Program-made: the position numbers and the translations under genes | Notes under the pieces: generated by a model | Seen by the model: the letters and a program-made list of their open reading frames with translations, nothing else | Told to the model about the DNA's origin: nothing | Databases searched by the model: none | Source: Pseudophaeobacter leonis | GTDB taxonomy: Bacteria; Pseudomonadota; Alphaproteobacteria; Rhodobacterales; Rhodobacteraceae | Direction of reading: 5' to 3' | Length of the DNA: 34,026 nt | NCBI RefSeq assembly: GCF_002087335.1 | Contig: NZ_MWVJ01000042.1 | Span: forward strand, 1-34,026 | In this document: positions 1 through 7,578 of the stretch, in pieces | Numbering within the stretch: position 1 is the first letter of the stretch | Layout: each line of letters starts with the position of its first letter

Positions 1-38
1 CCTTCCCACACAACGCGTTGCCAGATGTGCTACATAGA

Positions 39-66
39 AAAGGCCGGAGCCCAAGCTCCGGCCTTT
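39..66. terminator. Bidirectional rho-independent terminator
   Basis: A perfect 12-bp inverted repeat (AAAGGCCGGAGC / GCTCCGGCCTTT) with a 4-base CCAA loop. Because the stem itself begins with A and ends with T, both strands show a short U-run after the hairpin. It lies just past the stop of the minus-strand aminotransferase and could also end a plus-strand gene entering from the left. Confidence 0.85.
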
Positions 67-133
67 GTTGTCATCAGATCATGGCGACTAAGAGTGCGCC
101 TGTCGCAAAATACGACTTTTGGTCAGCGCAGTC

Positions 134-1330
134 TCAGCGACCCTGATTGGGCTGCGTGACATTGTGAACCGCGCGCAGCAGGGGCTCGATGTCTTTGTCG
201 CCAAGACGCGCCAGGTTCACCCGCCCTCCCTGTACGACATGAATGCCATACTCCCGCGTCAGTGCCGCCTCCTGTTCTGGCGTCACAGGCAAGAGCGAAA
301 ACATGCCGGATTGGTGGGCCAGATAGCCGAGGTCATTGCGACCGAAGTTTTGAACTTCTATTTTTGCAATTTCAAGCCGTAGCCGTGCAACACGCTGCCG
401 CATTTGATCCAGTTCTTGCAGCCACAGTTTTTTCAGGCCCGCGTCCTGCAGGATCGTCCGCACCACGGAAGCGCCATGATCGGGCGCATGTGAGGCGCCT
501 GCGCGCACAATGGCTGACATGGCGCGCAGCACGCGGGCGCGGTCGGCTGGTTTTGTTTTGACAAACAAAGCGCCTGCGCGGTCACGGTAGATGCCAAAAG
601 ATTTGGACAGGGTGACGCAGATCACGCATTCAGGGAATCGCGCAGCAATTTGGCGCGCCATGGTGCAATCCGCGTCAAAGCTCTGTGCAAAGCCAAGATA
701 GGCCAGATCGATCCATGGCACGATGCCACGCGCCTCCAAAAGGTCCAGCAGGGCGTCGAACTGCGCCGGGGTCATGTCGGCCCCGGTCGGGTTGTGGCAG
801 ACCCCCTGCAGCAGGAAGATGTCGCCGGGTTGCGCCTCTTTCAGCCCCTCCAGCATCTGGTCAAACAGGATATCGCGCCGCAGGGTGTCATAGTATGGCA
901 CCGAACGGAACCGTGCGCCAGCGGCCGTCAGGATCGGGATATAGTTGCCATAGGTCGGGGTTTGCAGCCAGACCGTGGGCCTGGTTGGCATTTGCGCCAA
1001 AAGATCGGCCATAACCCTGAGCGCCACCGCACCGCCTGCGGTCTGCGCCGCAACAAAGCTGTCATCATAAAGCCCCGCTCCAATGAGCTCCTGTCCCAGC
1101 ACGCGGCAGTAGTCGGCATCGCCTGTCAGGGCGAGGTAGGATTTTGTGTTCTGGGTGTCGACCAGATGCTGTTCCGCCAGTTTGACCGACTTGAGCACCG
1201 GCGTGCGCCCCAGTTCATCCTGATAGATCTCAACGGTCAGGTTAAGCTTATCTTTACGCGGATCCTGTGCAAAATACTCGGCACCAATCATGATGGGATC
1301 GACGGGATAGTCGTCTATCTTTTCAAACAT
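134..1330 (-). CDS. Aromatic/aspartate-type aminotransferase (class I, PLP)
   Basis: Predicted cytosolic PLP-dependent transaminase moving an amino group between an aromatic or acidic amino acid and a 2-oxo acid. At 398 aa it has the usual length of the AspC/TyrB family. Visible family marks are the CHNPTG motif (Asn about residue 180), the IDLAY segment with the PLP-pyridine Asp (about 208), the Schiff-base Lys in LSKSFGIYRDR (Lys about 243) and a C-terminal VNLAR Arg that would bind the substrate alpha-carboxylate. The start has AAGGAG six bases upstream. It lies downstream of an alcohol dehydrogenase on the same strand, with a possible 33-codon ORF ending at its ribosome site. Whether it prefers Tyr/Phe or Asp cannot be read from sequence alone; sure of the family, not of the substrate. 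Confidence 0.92.
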   Translation of the reverse strand: MFEKIDDYPVDPIMIGAEYFAQDPRKDKLNLTVEIYQDELGRTPVLKSVKLAEQHLVDTQNTKSYLALTGDADYCRVLGQELIGAGLYDDSFVAAQTAGGAVALRVMADLLAQMPTRPTVWLQTPTYGNYIPILTAAGARFRSVPYYDTLRRDILFDQMLEGLKEAQPGDIFLLQGVCHNPTGADMTPAQFDALLDLLEARGIVPWIDLAYLGFAQSFDADCTMARQIAARFPECVICVTLSKSFGIYRDRAGALFVKTKPADRARVLRAMSAIVRAGASHAPDHGASVVRTILQDAGLKKLWLQELDQMRQRVARLRLEIAKIEVQNFGRNDLGYLAHQSGMFSLLPVTPEQEAALTREYGIHVVQGGRVNLARLGDKDIEPLLRAVHNVTQPNQGR

Positions 1331-1339
1331 CTCAGCTCC

Positions 1340-1441
1340 TTACTCGACGTCCAGATTTACGCCTGCAGCGGTGGTTTCACACCCCGCCACGCGCAGATGC
1401 ACAAGGCATAGGACACTTTTGCAGGGCAGGTGGAACGTCAT
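1340..1441 (-). CDS. Possible 33-aa small protein or leader peptide
   Basis: Short ORF starting MTFHLPCK and ending NLDVE. It has a good ribosome site (GGGGAG five to six bases before ATG), and its TAA directly abuts the AAGGAG of the aminotransferase, so translation could be coupled. It fills most of the 155-base gap between the dehydrogenase and the aminotransferase. It contains three Cys and no low-complexity stretch. I do not recognise a family. It may be a regulatory leader peptide, a genuine small protein, or chance. Confidence 0.4.
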   Translation of the reverse strand: MTFHLPCKSVLCLVHLRVAGCETTAAGVNLDVE

Positions 1442-1485
1442 ATTTGCTCCCCGTGTGGTTGTAGGCATGAGCAACTTTGGTGGGC

Positions 1486-2523
1486 CTAGAAGCTGGTGAT
1501 GACGGTTGCGCCGATAGATTGGAATTTATCCATGTTCATCAGGGCCTTTGGGGCTTCGGCCAGGCTGATCCTGTCGCCTACAAGGCGGGTGGGGTCAAGT
1601 TTGCCAGAGTTTATCATGTCGAGCATTGCGCCGTAGCGGTGCGCCTGCATGCCGTGAGAACCGAGAATTTCGAGCTCTTTGCCAATCACTTTGGCCATGG
1701 GCACCTGTGGCATGGCGTGATCTGCGGCCATGAGGCCGACCTGAACATGTTTGCCGCGCGGCCGCAGGTTCTGGATCGAGTTGAAACAGGTCACAGGGTG
1801 GCCAAGCGCGTCCAGCGACACATGTGCGCCGCCTTTGGTCAGCTCGATCACGGCGTCGGCGACATCGGCCCCCTTGGCTCCGTTCACTGTTGCAAGGGCG
1901 CCAAAATCTGAGGCAAGCGCCAGCTTTTCGTCGATATCGATGGCGACGCCGTTGGCGACAACGGCGTTTGCGATCATCACGGCGGACAGGCCAACGCCGC
2001 CGCAGCCATGGACTGCGACCCACTGACCGGCGCTGACCTTGCCCTGGTCAACAATGGCCCGAAAGGAGGTGGCAAAGCGACATCCGAGGCTGGCTGCGGT
2101 GGCAAAATCCATTGTGTCTGGTAGCGACACCAGGTTGAGGTCGGCCTGGTGTATGCCCACGTATTCGGCAAAAGAGCCCCAATGGGTAAAGCCGGGCTGC
2201 TCCTGATTGTGGCAAACCTGCTGGTGGCCGGCATGGCATTCTGAACAGGAGCCGCATCCGGAGATGAACGGCACGGTGACTCGGTCGCCGACCCGCCATT
2301 TGGAGACGTTTTTGCCCACGGCCGCGATCACACCTGCCAGTTCATGCCCCGGCACATGCGGCAGGTCGATATCCGTGTCGTGTCCCATCCAGCCGTGCCA
2401 GTCAGAGCGGCACACCCCGGTGGCTTTGACCTGGATCACAACACCATGGGCCTCGGGTGTGGGATCCGCCACTGTCATGAGCTTGGGGGCCTGTTGGAAC
2501 TTTTCAAACAGCACGGCTTTCAT
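1486..2523 (-). CDS. Zinc-dependent alcohol dehydrogenase (MDR family)
   Basis: 345 aa, normal for the medium-chain dehydrogenase/reductase family; oxidises an alcohol or reduces an aldehyde with NAD(P). Catalytic zinc ligands are visible as Cys38 (GVCRSDWHG) and His60-Glu61 (PGHE), with Cys148 as likely third ligand. The four structural-zinc cysteines are at about 90, 93, 96 and 104 ([16 protein letters not shown]). The Rossmann nucleotide loop is HGCGGVG at about 172-178. The Asp-Ile-Asp after the second beta strand suggests NAD rather than NADP (inference). It is transcribed away from an Lrp-type regulator 143 bases off, which may control it, and towards the aminotransferase. An Ehrlich-type amino acid to alcohol route is conceivable, but no decarboxylase is present here. 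Confidence 0.9.
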   Translation of the reverse strand: MKAVLFEKFQQAPKLMTVADPTPEAHGVVIQVKATGVCRSDWHGWMGHDTDIDLPHVPGHELAGVIAAVGKNVSKWRVGDRVTVPFISGCGSCSECHAGHQQVCHNQEQPGFTHWGSFAEYVGIHQADLNLVSLPDTMDFATAASLGCRFATSFRAIVDQGKVSAGQWVAVHGCGGVGLSAVMIANAVVANGVAIDIDEKLALASDFGALATVNGAKGADVADAVIELTKGGAHVSLDALGHPVTCFNSIQNLRPRGKHVQVGLMAADHAMPQVPMAKVIGKELEILGSHGMQAHRYGAMLDMINSGKLDPTRLVGDRISLAEAPKALMNMDKFQSIGATVITSF

Positions 2524-2666
2524 CGGGGCAGATCCTTGTGCAGCGGGACAAATTTGAGCCTATCCTACCCGAATTTCGCGGAATTACTTTGCTATTCTTG
2601 CCATAATTGACGAGTTTTGGGGCGTAATTTGCCCGTATATGTTCAGATGGAAGGGGTTTCTGCCCG
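2524..2666. promoter_or_regulatory. Divergent promoter region adh / lrp
   Basis: A 143-base AT-rich gap between two divergent starts. It should hold both promoters and probably the Lrp-type operator. I see AT-rich tracts but no clearly spaced -35/-10 pair, so no exact site is assigned. The regulator's ribosome site AAGGGG is at 2651-2656. Confidence 0.55.
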
Positions 2667-3143
2667 ATGGTCCAGATCGACAACATTAACATGGAGATCC
2701 TGCATCAGCTGCAGAATGATGGTCGGATGACCAACTCCAAACTGGCGGAGCGCTTGTCCATGAGCGAGACCCCCTGTTGGCGACGCCTGCGGAAACTGGA
2801 AGAAAGCGGTATTATTGAGAGCTATCAGGCCAACCTGAACCGGCGAAAACTGGGCCTTGGGGTTATGGCCTTTGTACAGTTGAGCTGCTCTGAGCACGAT
2901 CAGGCCTCGACAGCGGAGTTTCAGCGCATCATCGAGGCCACGCCCAGCATCCTGTCCTGTCACAATACCACCGGTGAAGATGACTTTCTTCTGGTCGTGG
3001 TGGCACGGGATCTCGATGACTACAGTGCCTTTGTCGACAGTACCCTGCGCCGCCTGCCGGGGGTGACGAGCATTCGCTCGAACCTGTCGCTGAAGGAAAT
3101 GAAATCCTCGAACAAACTGCCGGTAAAATATGGCGGAGCCTAG
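2667..3143 (+). CDS. Lrp/AsnC family transcriptional regulator
   Basis: 158 aa, typical for the family. The N-terminal winged helix-turn-helix is visible (NSKLAERLSMSETPCWRR followed by LRKLEESGIIESYQANLN, about residues 22-60). It leads into the alpha-beta ligand-sensing (RAM/AsnC) domain from about residue 65, with the usual 'hidden strand' valine and leucine pattern. Such proteins bind amino acids and act as dimers to octamers. Divergent placement from the alcohol dehydrogenase and closeness to the aminotransferase suggest local control of amino-acid catabolism (inference). The start ATG follows AAGGGG with a 10-base gap. Confidence 0.92.
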   Translation: MVQIDNINMEILHQLQNDGRMTNSKLAERLSMSETPCWRRLRKLEESGIIESYQANLNRRKLGLGVMAFVQLSCSEHDQASTAEFQRIIEATPSILSCHNTTGEDDFLLVVVARDLDDYSAFVDSTLRRLPGVTSIRSNLSLKEMKSSNKLPVKYGGA

Positions 3144-3317
3144 GGCGCTTGCCCTTTGGGGGCGGCGTCCGGCGGCGTCAGTCTCGGGTGTTCTGCCCTG
3201 GGGGGTTGCGGCTCCCGGTGCAGGGCTGTCTGGAAAAACCTTGATCAAAAGTTAAAGCCCATTAAACATAGCGGGATTGAACTATCTATTTTTGCTATAC
3301 GTTTGTTGGGGAGTCTG

Positions 3318-4772
3318 ATGTCTGAATTCGCTCTGGACGGGCCTGAACTCAAAAAAATGGTAAAGCTGGCGCGCAAGGCGCCATTGGGTTTTGCCTTTAA
3401 TCCTGGCAAATCTGCTGAGGAACATTTCTTTGCGATACATCGCAAGCGGCCGCCAGCGTTCCTGGGGCGGGTCGCCAAATCCGAAGGCCCTGGCAACAAG
3501 GCTGCGTTCGGGACCTGCTTTGTTGAGGAAAAGGTGATGCAGCTCTCTTGCGAGGTTGTGGTGCCTGCCATGGCAAAGGCGGTGAAACGGTTTCTAAAGG
3601 CCAGCAAAGTCTCGTTGAATGTCGTCATCATGGACGCCGCCGGCAATGTGCTTGAATCCGATATTGAAGACCTGCCGGATGACCCGGACCTTTATGAAAC
3701 AGCGGAGCAGGCCAGACCTGACCCGGAACAGCAAAGTGCCGCGCAGCCTGACGCCGCTGACCAGCCGGATGCGGCCTCTTTGGTTCTGCGCATCAAGGCG
3801 GCGCAACCACGCATTGCCACGGCGCCAAAACCTATTGCTGAGAAACTGACGGCGGCTCTGCAAAAAGTTGTCGCCAGTATCAAGGCGCAAAATCTCGGCG
3901 CTGCTGATCAGGCGTTGACGCAGATAGAGGCTGTTTTGGATAAGCTGCCCGCGCGGACCCAGCCGGAGCCCAAACCGGCGGCCGCGGCTGCGCAGGAGGA
4001 GGCTGCGGCCTCGGGTGCTGCCGGGGTAAGTGCTGATATTCAGCAGCTGGCACGCGACGCGCAGAGCTTGCCAGACGCGCTAAAGGCAAAGGTGATCAAG
4101 CCGATCCAGCAACTTGGCGCCTTGGTCAAAAACAACCAGATCGATCAAGCCGCTCAGGGTGTGGCCAAGGTGCGTCAGGTGATTGATACGCTGATCCGGC
4201 AAGTAGGCGCTGCACCAACGCCGCAAAGCCCCGAGCAGGCGCCAGTTGCAACGCAGGAGCAAGAGTCGGATCTGGCAGCGGGGGAAAGCAAAGCTGAAGC
4301 CGCGCAAGACGCAACGGCGGGAACAGAGACCCCGGAGGCTACAGAGGCCCCAGATGGGGCCGGGGACGGCTCGGAATTTTTCACACCAGAGGATCTGTTG
4401 CCAGAGAACCCGGCTGATATCTGGCTGGATGCAAAGGGGCAGGTCGACGCAAGCCTTACGCCTTTGATGGGGCTGCTGTCCAAAGCTGAGGACCCAAATC
4501 TTGCCCGCATTGCCAAATTCGGCCTGAGCGGCGTGACCAAAGGCAACAATACGGCGCTGATGGCGGCGCTGTTGGGCTACAACTCTGCAGCAGAGGCAGA
4601 TCGCGCCAAAAGCGCGCAAAAGCTGAGTCAGGAAGCCGATGCATATGCCGCGTTTCTAAGCTCTGATCCGATTATTGCCCTGTGTGAGAACAATCCGTTT
4701 GGCCAGACGCTGGCCATCCGCGCGCCGCTTCTCAACGCTCTTAAGACCATCAAACAACGGGTTTCCGCCTGA
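3318..4772 (+). CDS. Unknown 484-aa protein, first gene of a three-gene cassette
   Basis: I do not recognise a named family. The start is set at ATG 3318 because GGGGAG (3307-3312) precedes it; in-frame sequence back to 3156 looks non-coding. Parts visible: a compact N-terminal domain (about 1-115) rich in Lys and aromatic residues (KLARKAPLGFAFNPGK); an acidic linker (DIEDLPDDPD); two related helical hairpin repeats (about 156-210 and 240-294) ending ALTQIEAVLDKL and VAKVRQVIDTL; an Ala/Glu/Pro-rich linker (about 295-365); and a C-terminal helical domain (about 365-484) with FGLSGVTKGNNTALMAALLGY and CENNPFG. There is no signal peptide or membrane segment, so it is probably cytosolic. It sits 36 bases ahead of the next cassette gene and is almost certainly co-transcribed. 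Confidence 0.85.
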   Translation: MSEFALDGPELKKMVKLARKAPLGFAFNPGKSAEEHFFAIHRKRPPAFLGRVAKSEGPGNKAAFGTCFVEEKVMQLSCEVVVPAMAKAVKRFLKASKVSLNVVIMDAAGNVLESDIEDLPDDPDLYETAEQARPDPEQQSAAQPDAADQPDAASLVLRIKAAQPRIATAPKPIAEKLTAALQKVVASIKAQNLGAADQALTQIEAVLDKLPARTQPEPKPAAAAAQEEAAASGAAGVSADIQQLARDAQSLPDALKAKVIKPIQQLGALVKNNQIDQAAQGVAKVRQVIDTLIRQVGAAPTPQSPEQAPVATQEQESDLAAGESKAEAAQDATAGTETPEATEAPDGAGDGSEFFTPEDLLPENPADIWLDAKGQVDASLTPLMGLLSKAEDPNLARIAKFGLSGVTKGNNTALMAALLGYNSAAEADRAKSAQKLSQEADAYAAFLSSDPIIALCENNPFGQTLAIRAPLLNALKTIKQRVSA

Positions 4773-4808
4773 CCTCACGGGCCGCCTCTTTTTGACGAAT
4801 GGATTTTG

Positions 4809-7556
4809 ATGATGCCAAAAGACGCACCTAAACAGGCAGCCCCTGCTGTTCAGGATTGGATTGAGAAGTTCAACAAGGCCAAGGGCTGGAAGCCGCTGGA
4901 GCCGCCGACTTCCGGCGAGGATTTGATGCTCACTCCGTACAATCGTTTTGAAGAGGCCCTGACCCGGTCCACTTCGGATGCGATGGAAGCAAATAACGCG
5001 CTGCGACAGGCGCAGCGTCGGGTTGATGCCTTGCGCACAAGTCTCGGGGATATGCCAGAAGGCGCGCAAAAGGAGCGCGCCGAAGAGGAGCTTGAGCAGG
5101 CTGAGGAGGCCCATGCGCAGGCCCTGGTGGCCTACCGGAAGGCGCGTGAACTTGAGGTGAAGCAGGGCACCCGGCTGCGCCAGATCACCGAGGTCGAGGA
5201 AGATCTGGACCAGGATCTGGCACAGGCTGTGCAGCGGGTGAGCGACCTGCAGGATGCGCTGGCAGCCCAGAACGTTAATCCCTATGACGCGGTCGCGGCT
5301 GAAAAGAGAGATACTGATTTCCTGATCGTCCAGCAGATGCGCGACGGTGTTGCCAAAGACATTGAAAAGGCCCGAAGCGAGGTCTTTACCATGATCAAGG
5401 TGGAGGGAAGTACGCGAACAGAACGCAAATACGCCACGATCTGCACCGAAGAATACATGATCCTGCATGCCATGCTGGATGAGGCGATGCTGATCTACCT
5501 GACGGGTGATCCGCAGGCTGCGATGAAGGCCATTGTTGCGACCCGCGAACAGATGTTCCTGTACCGCTCGGCCAGAACCGGCGCGATCATCATTGAACAG
5601 CAAGAGGCCGCTTTTGATCCGCGCCTAAGCGGGCCGTTGGGCGCCATTGACGGGCAAATCTCCTGGTTGCGTTTCGAAGGTCTGACCGCCGCCGCCGACG
5701 AGCTGGAAGCCGAAAGCATTCGGCTCCGCAGGGCCATTATTGAAACACAGAACAACGCGCCGGAAACAGTTTATGCCACGCATTTGCAAGAGGTCGAGGC
5801 GCACCAGAAAGCGGTGCAGGACAAGGTCAAAGATGCCAAGGTCTGCGTTGATCTGACCGAAGACATCCACAGATGCGGCAAAACCCTGCGCGCGATGGAG
5901 GCCCCGGCCAAGGCGGACGCACTGGAGGTTGATCTGAGAGGGCTCGACAATGATCCCTATCTTGCCGTGCGCGGGCAAATGCTGCAGGGCATCCTGCGCC
6001 AGGGGGAGGCGGAGATCGGGCTGCTGCGGCGCGCACAGGCGGCAGCAGAAAACGTCGATCTTTCGGCCCTGAGAGATCAGTTGCAAACGCTTCAGGCGCG
6101 CTATGACGCTGCTGTGAAAAAAAAGAACAAGAGCATTCCAAAGGAGGCGCTTGCTGAGATCGAGATGAAGCTGAGTGCTGCGCAGCAATTGATTGAAAGT
6201 GAATCGGTTGATGCTTTGAGGCTCGCAAAGGAATATCTGGATGCGGTTGGGGCCTATGAGGGCTCGGTCACGCAGAACGCCAAGGTATTCGACGATATCA
6301 TTGCCAAGCTGAAGCTTGTGAACAAAAAACTGGCGCGTCTGCAAAGCAAATACGGCGCCTATGAAGCAACCCGCACGGTCAGCCTGAAGTCCAGGGTCGA
6401 AAAGTTCGAAGGCTCCTACAAATCAAAGGATCCGGTCGAGGCCGCCCGCGCGCTCGAAGTCATGTGGGACGAAGCTGGCGTGCTCAAGGCGGATGTTCGC
6501 AGGTGCAAGGCCACCTATGACGCCTGCGCCAAGGCCGCAAAGGCTGTGCAGGGCCAAATAGACGCTTTGTCCAAACTTATGGCGAAGAACCCGATCCACG
6601 GCGTCGAGATTTCGGGATACTTTGGCGCTTTTGTCAGTGATCTGGCCGAAGCCAGGCGCATTGCGGATGAGCGCGATGAGGTCTCACTGGAGCGGGCCGG
6701 AGATATGCTTGTTCAGTTGCAGATCAAGCTCGACGAAGCCGTCGGGCTTGCCGCGAAGTTCAACAAGAGTAAATCCAGCGACGCGATGAGTGGGGACGAG
6801 AAGGGGGCCTGGATCAAGCTGAGGGAGGACACGGTCCGGGGGCAGCAAAAGGAAGAGGCCCGCGAAGCGCAGCAAAAGCTCTTCGAGACCGAATATACCG
6901 CAGTCAAAGCCTTGTTCACCAAGCTTGTGAAAGCCTTCACTCTGTCGAATATGGACGCAAGCGATGTGGAGATTGCGCTGCATGAGATAGCAGGCCTGAA
7001 AGCACAGACAAAGGCCTCGGGCGACTATGAAGAGCCGCTTAAACGGCTGGCAGAGCTGAAGCAGGACGCCAGTCGTCATACCGCAACGGTCGCGGATATG
7101 GCCTCGTTCAAAAAGCTGGACGTTGAGAAGGCGACAGCGGACTGCGCCAGCAAGCTGCGCGCCTTTACCAGGGCCGTCATGGGTTTGGAGGGCGAAATTG
7201 CCAAGGTCGGGGATGTGGCGGATCTGCTCTCCAGCGATGGCAGCACAGGCATCAGCAGCGCAGAGGTTAAATCCTACCTGCAGACCGTTGCCGGGTTTGT
7301 CCGCGATACGGATCTTGCGGCGCTGGAGACAAATGGCAAGCTGATGCAGCAGGCGCTGGACGGGGGCAACAATCCGCGGCCTCCCCGGGAAGCGGCGTTG
7401 AGCGCGCTGCGCAGTCTGACGGGCGCGTTGCAGGGGAATGCGCCGCTGGCTCACTACCGCAAACAGCCCTTCACAGGTGGCAATCCAGAACTGGAAGCGG
7501 CGATGGCCGCCTTGCCGCGTCTTGAAATCAAGCTTTTGACAGCTGTGCCGAAATAA
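4809..7556 (+). CDS. Unknown 915-aa coiled-coil protein, second cassette gene
   Basis: Almost wholly alpha-helical and highly charged, with long heptad-like stretches (AQKERAEEELEQAEEAHAQA at about 80-105; LQTLQARYDAAVKKKNK at about 425-445) and a further helical region at about 620-760. No signal peptide or transmembrane helix and only a few scattered cysteines, so cytosolic or exported without cleavage. I recognise no catalytic motif or named domain. ATG 4809 and ATG 4812 are both possible; only a weak GGA precedes them, so translation may depend on coupling to the gene upstream. It ends 22 bases before the third gene. Such a long rod is suited to a scaffold, tether or pore stalk (inference only). 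Confidence 0.85.
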   Translation: MMPKDAPKQAAPAVQDWIEKFNKAKGWKPLEPPTSGEDLMLTPYNRFEEALTRSTSDAMEANNALRQAQRRVDALRTSLGDMPEGAQKERAEEELEQAEEAHAQALVAYRKARELEVKQGTRLRQITEVEEDLDQDLAQAVQRVSDLQDALAAQNVNPYDAVAAEKRDTDFLIVQQMRDGVAKDIEKARSEVFTMIKVEGSTRTERKYATICTEEYMILHAMLDEAMLIYLTGDPQAAMKAIVATREQMFLYRSARTGAIIIEQQEAAFDPRLSGPLGAIDGQISWLRFEGLTAAADELEAESIRLRRAIIETQNNAPETVYATHLQEVEAHQKAVQDKVKDAKVCVDLTEDIHRCGKTLRAMEAPAKADALEVDLRGLDNDPYLAVRGQMLQGILRQGEAEIGLLRRAQAAAENVDLSALRDQLQTLQARYDAAVKKKNKSIPKEALAEIEMKLSAAQQLIESESVDALRLAKEYLDAVGAYEGSVTQNAKVFDDIIAKLKLVNKKLARLQSKYGAYEATRTVSLKSRVEKFEGSYKSKDPVEAARALEVMWDEAGVLKADVRRCKATYDACAKAAKAVQGQIDALSKLMAKNPIHGVEISGYFGAFVSDLAEARRIADERDEVSLERAGDMLVQLQIKLDEAVGLAAKFNKSKSSDAMSGDEKGAWIKLREDTVRGQQKEEAREAQQKLFETEYTAVKALFTKLVKAFTLSNMDASDVEIALHEIAGLKAQTKASGDYEEPLKRLAELKQDASRHTATVADMASFKKLDVEKATADCASKLRAFTRAVMGLEGEIAKVGDVADLLSSDGSTGISSAEVKSYLQTVAGFVRDTDLAALETNGKLMQQALDGGNNPRPPREAALSALRSLTGALQGNAPLAHYRKQPFTGGNPELEAAMAALPRLEIKLLTAVPK

Positions 7557-7578
7557 GCCTCGCTGGGAGATCACAGAG

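Noticed and set aside
650..1411. Plus-strand ORF of 253 codons opposite the aminotransferase
   Set aside because: Antisense shadow; no family resemblance, and the opposite strand has PLP-enzyme motifs.
3142..3155. Hairpin AGGGC / GCCCT at the lrp stop as terminator
   Set aside because: Only a 5-bp stem with no U-run (followed by TTGGGGG).
3156..3317. Extension of the first cassette gene to an earlier start
   Set aside because: Poor composition and no ribosome site; ATG 3318 has GGGGAG.
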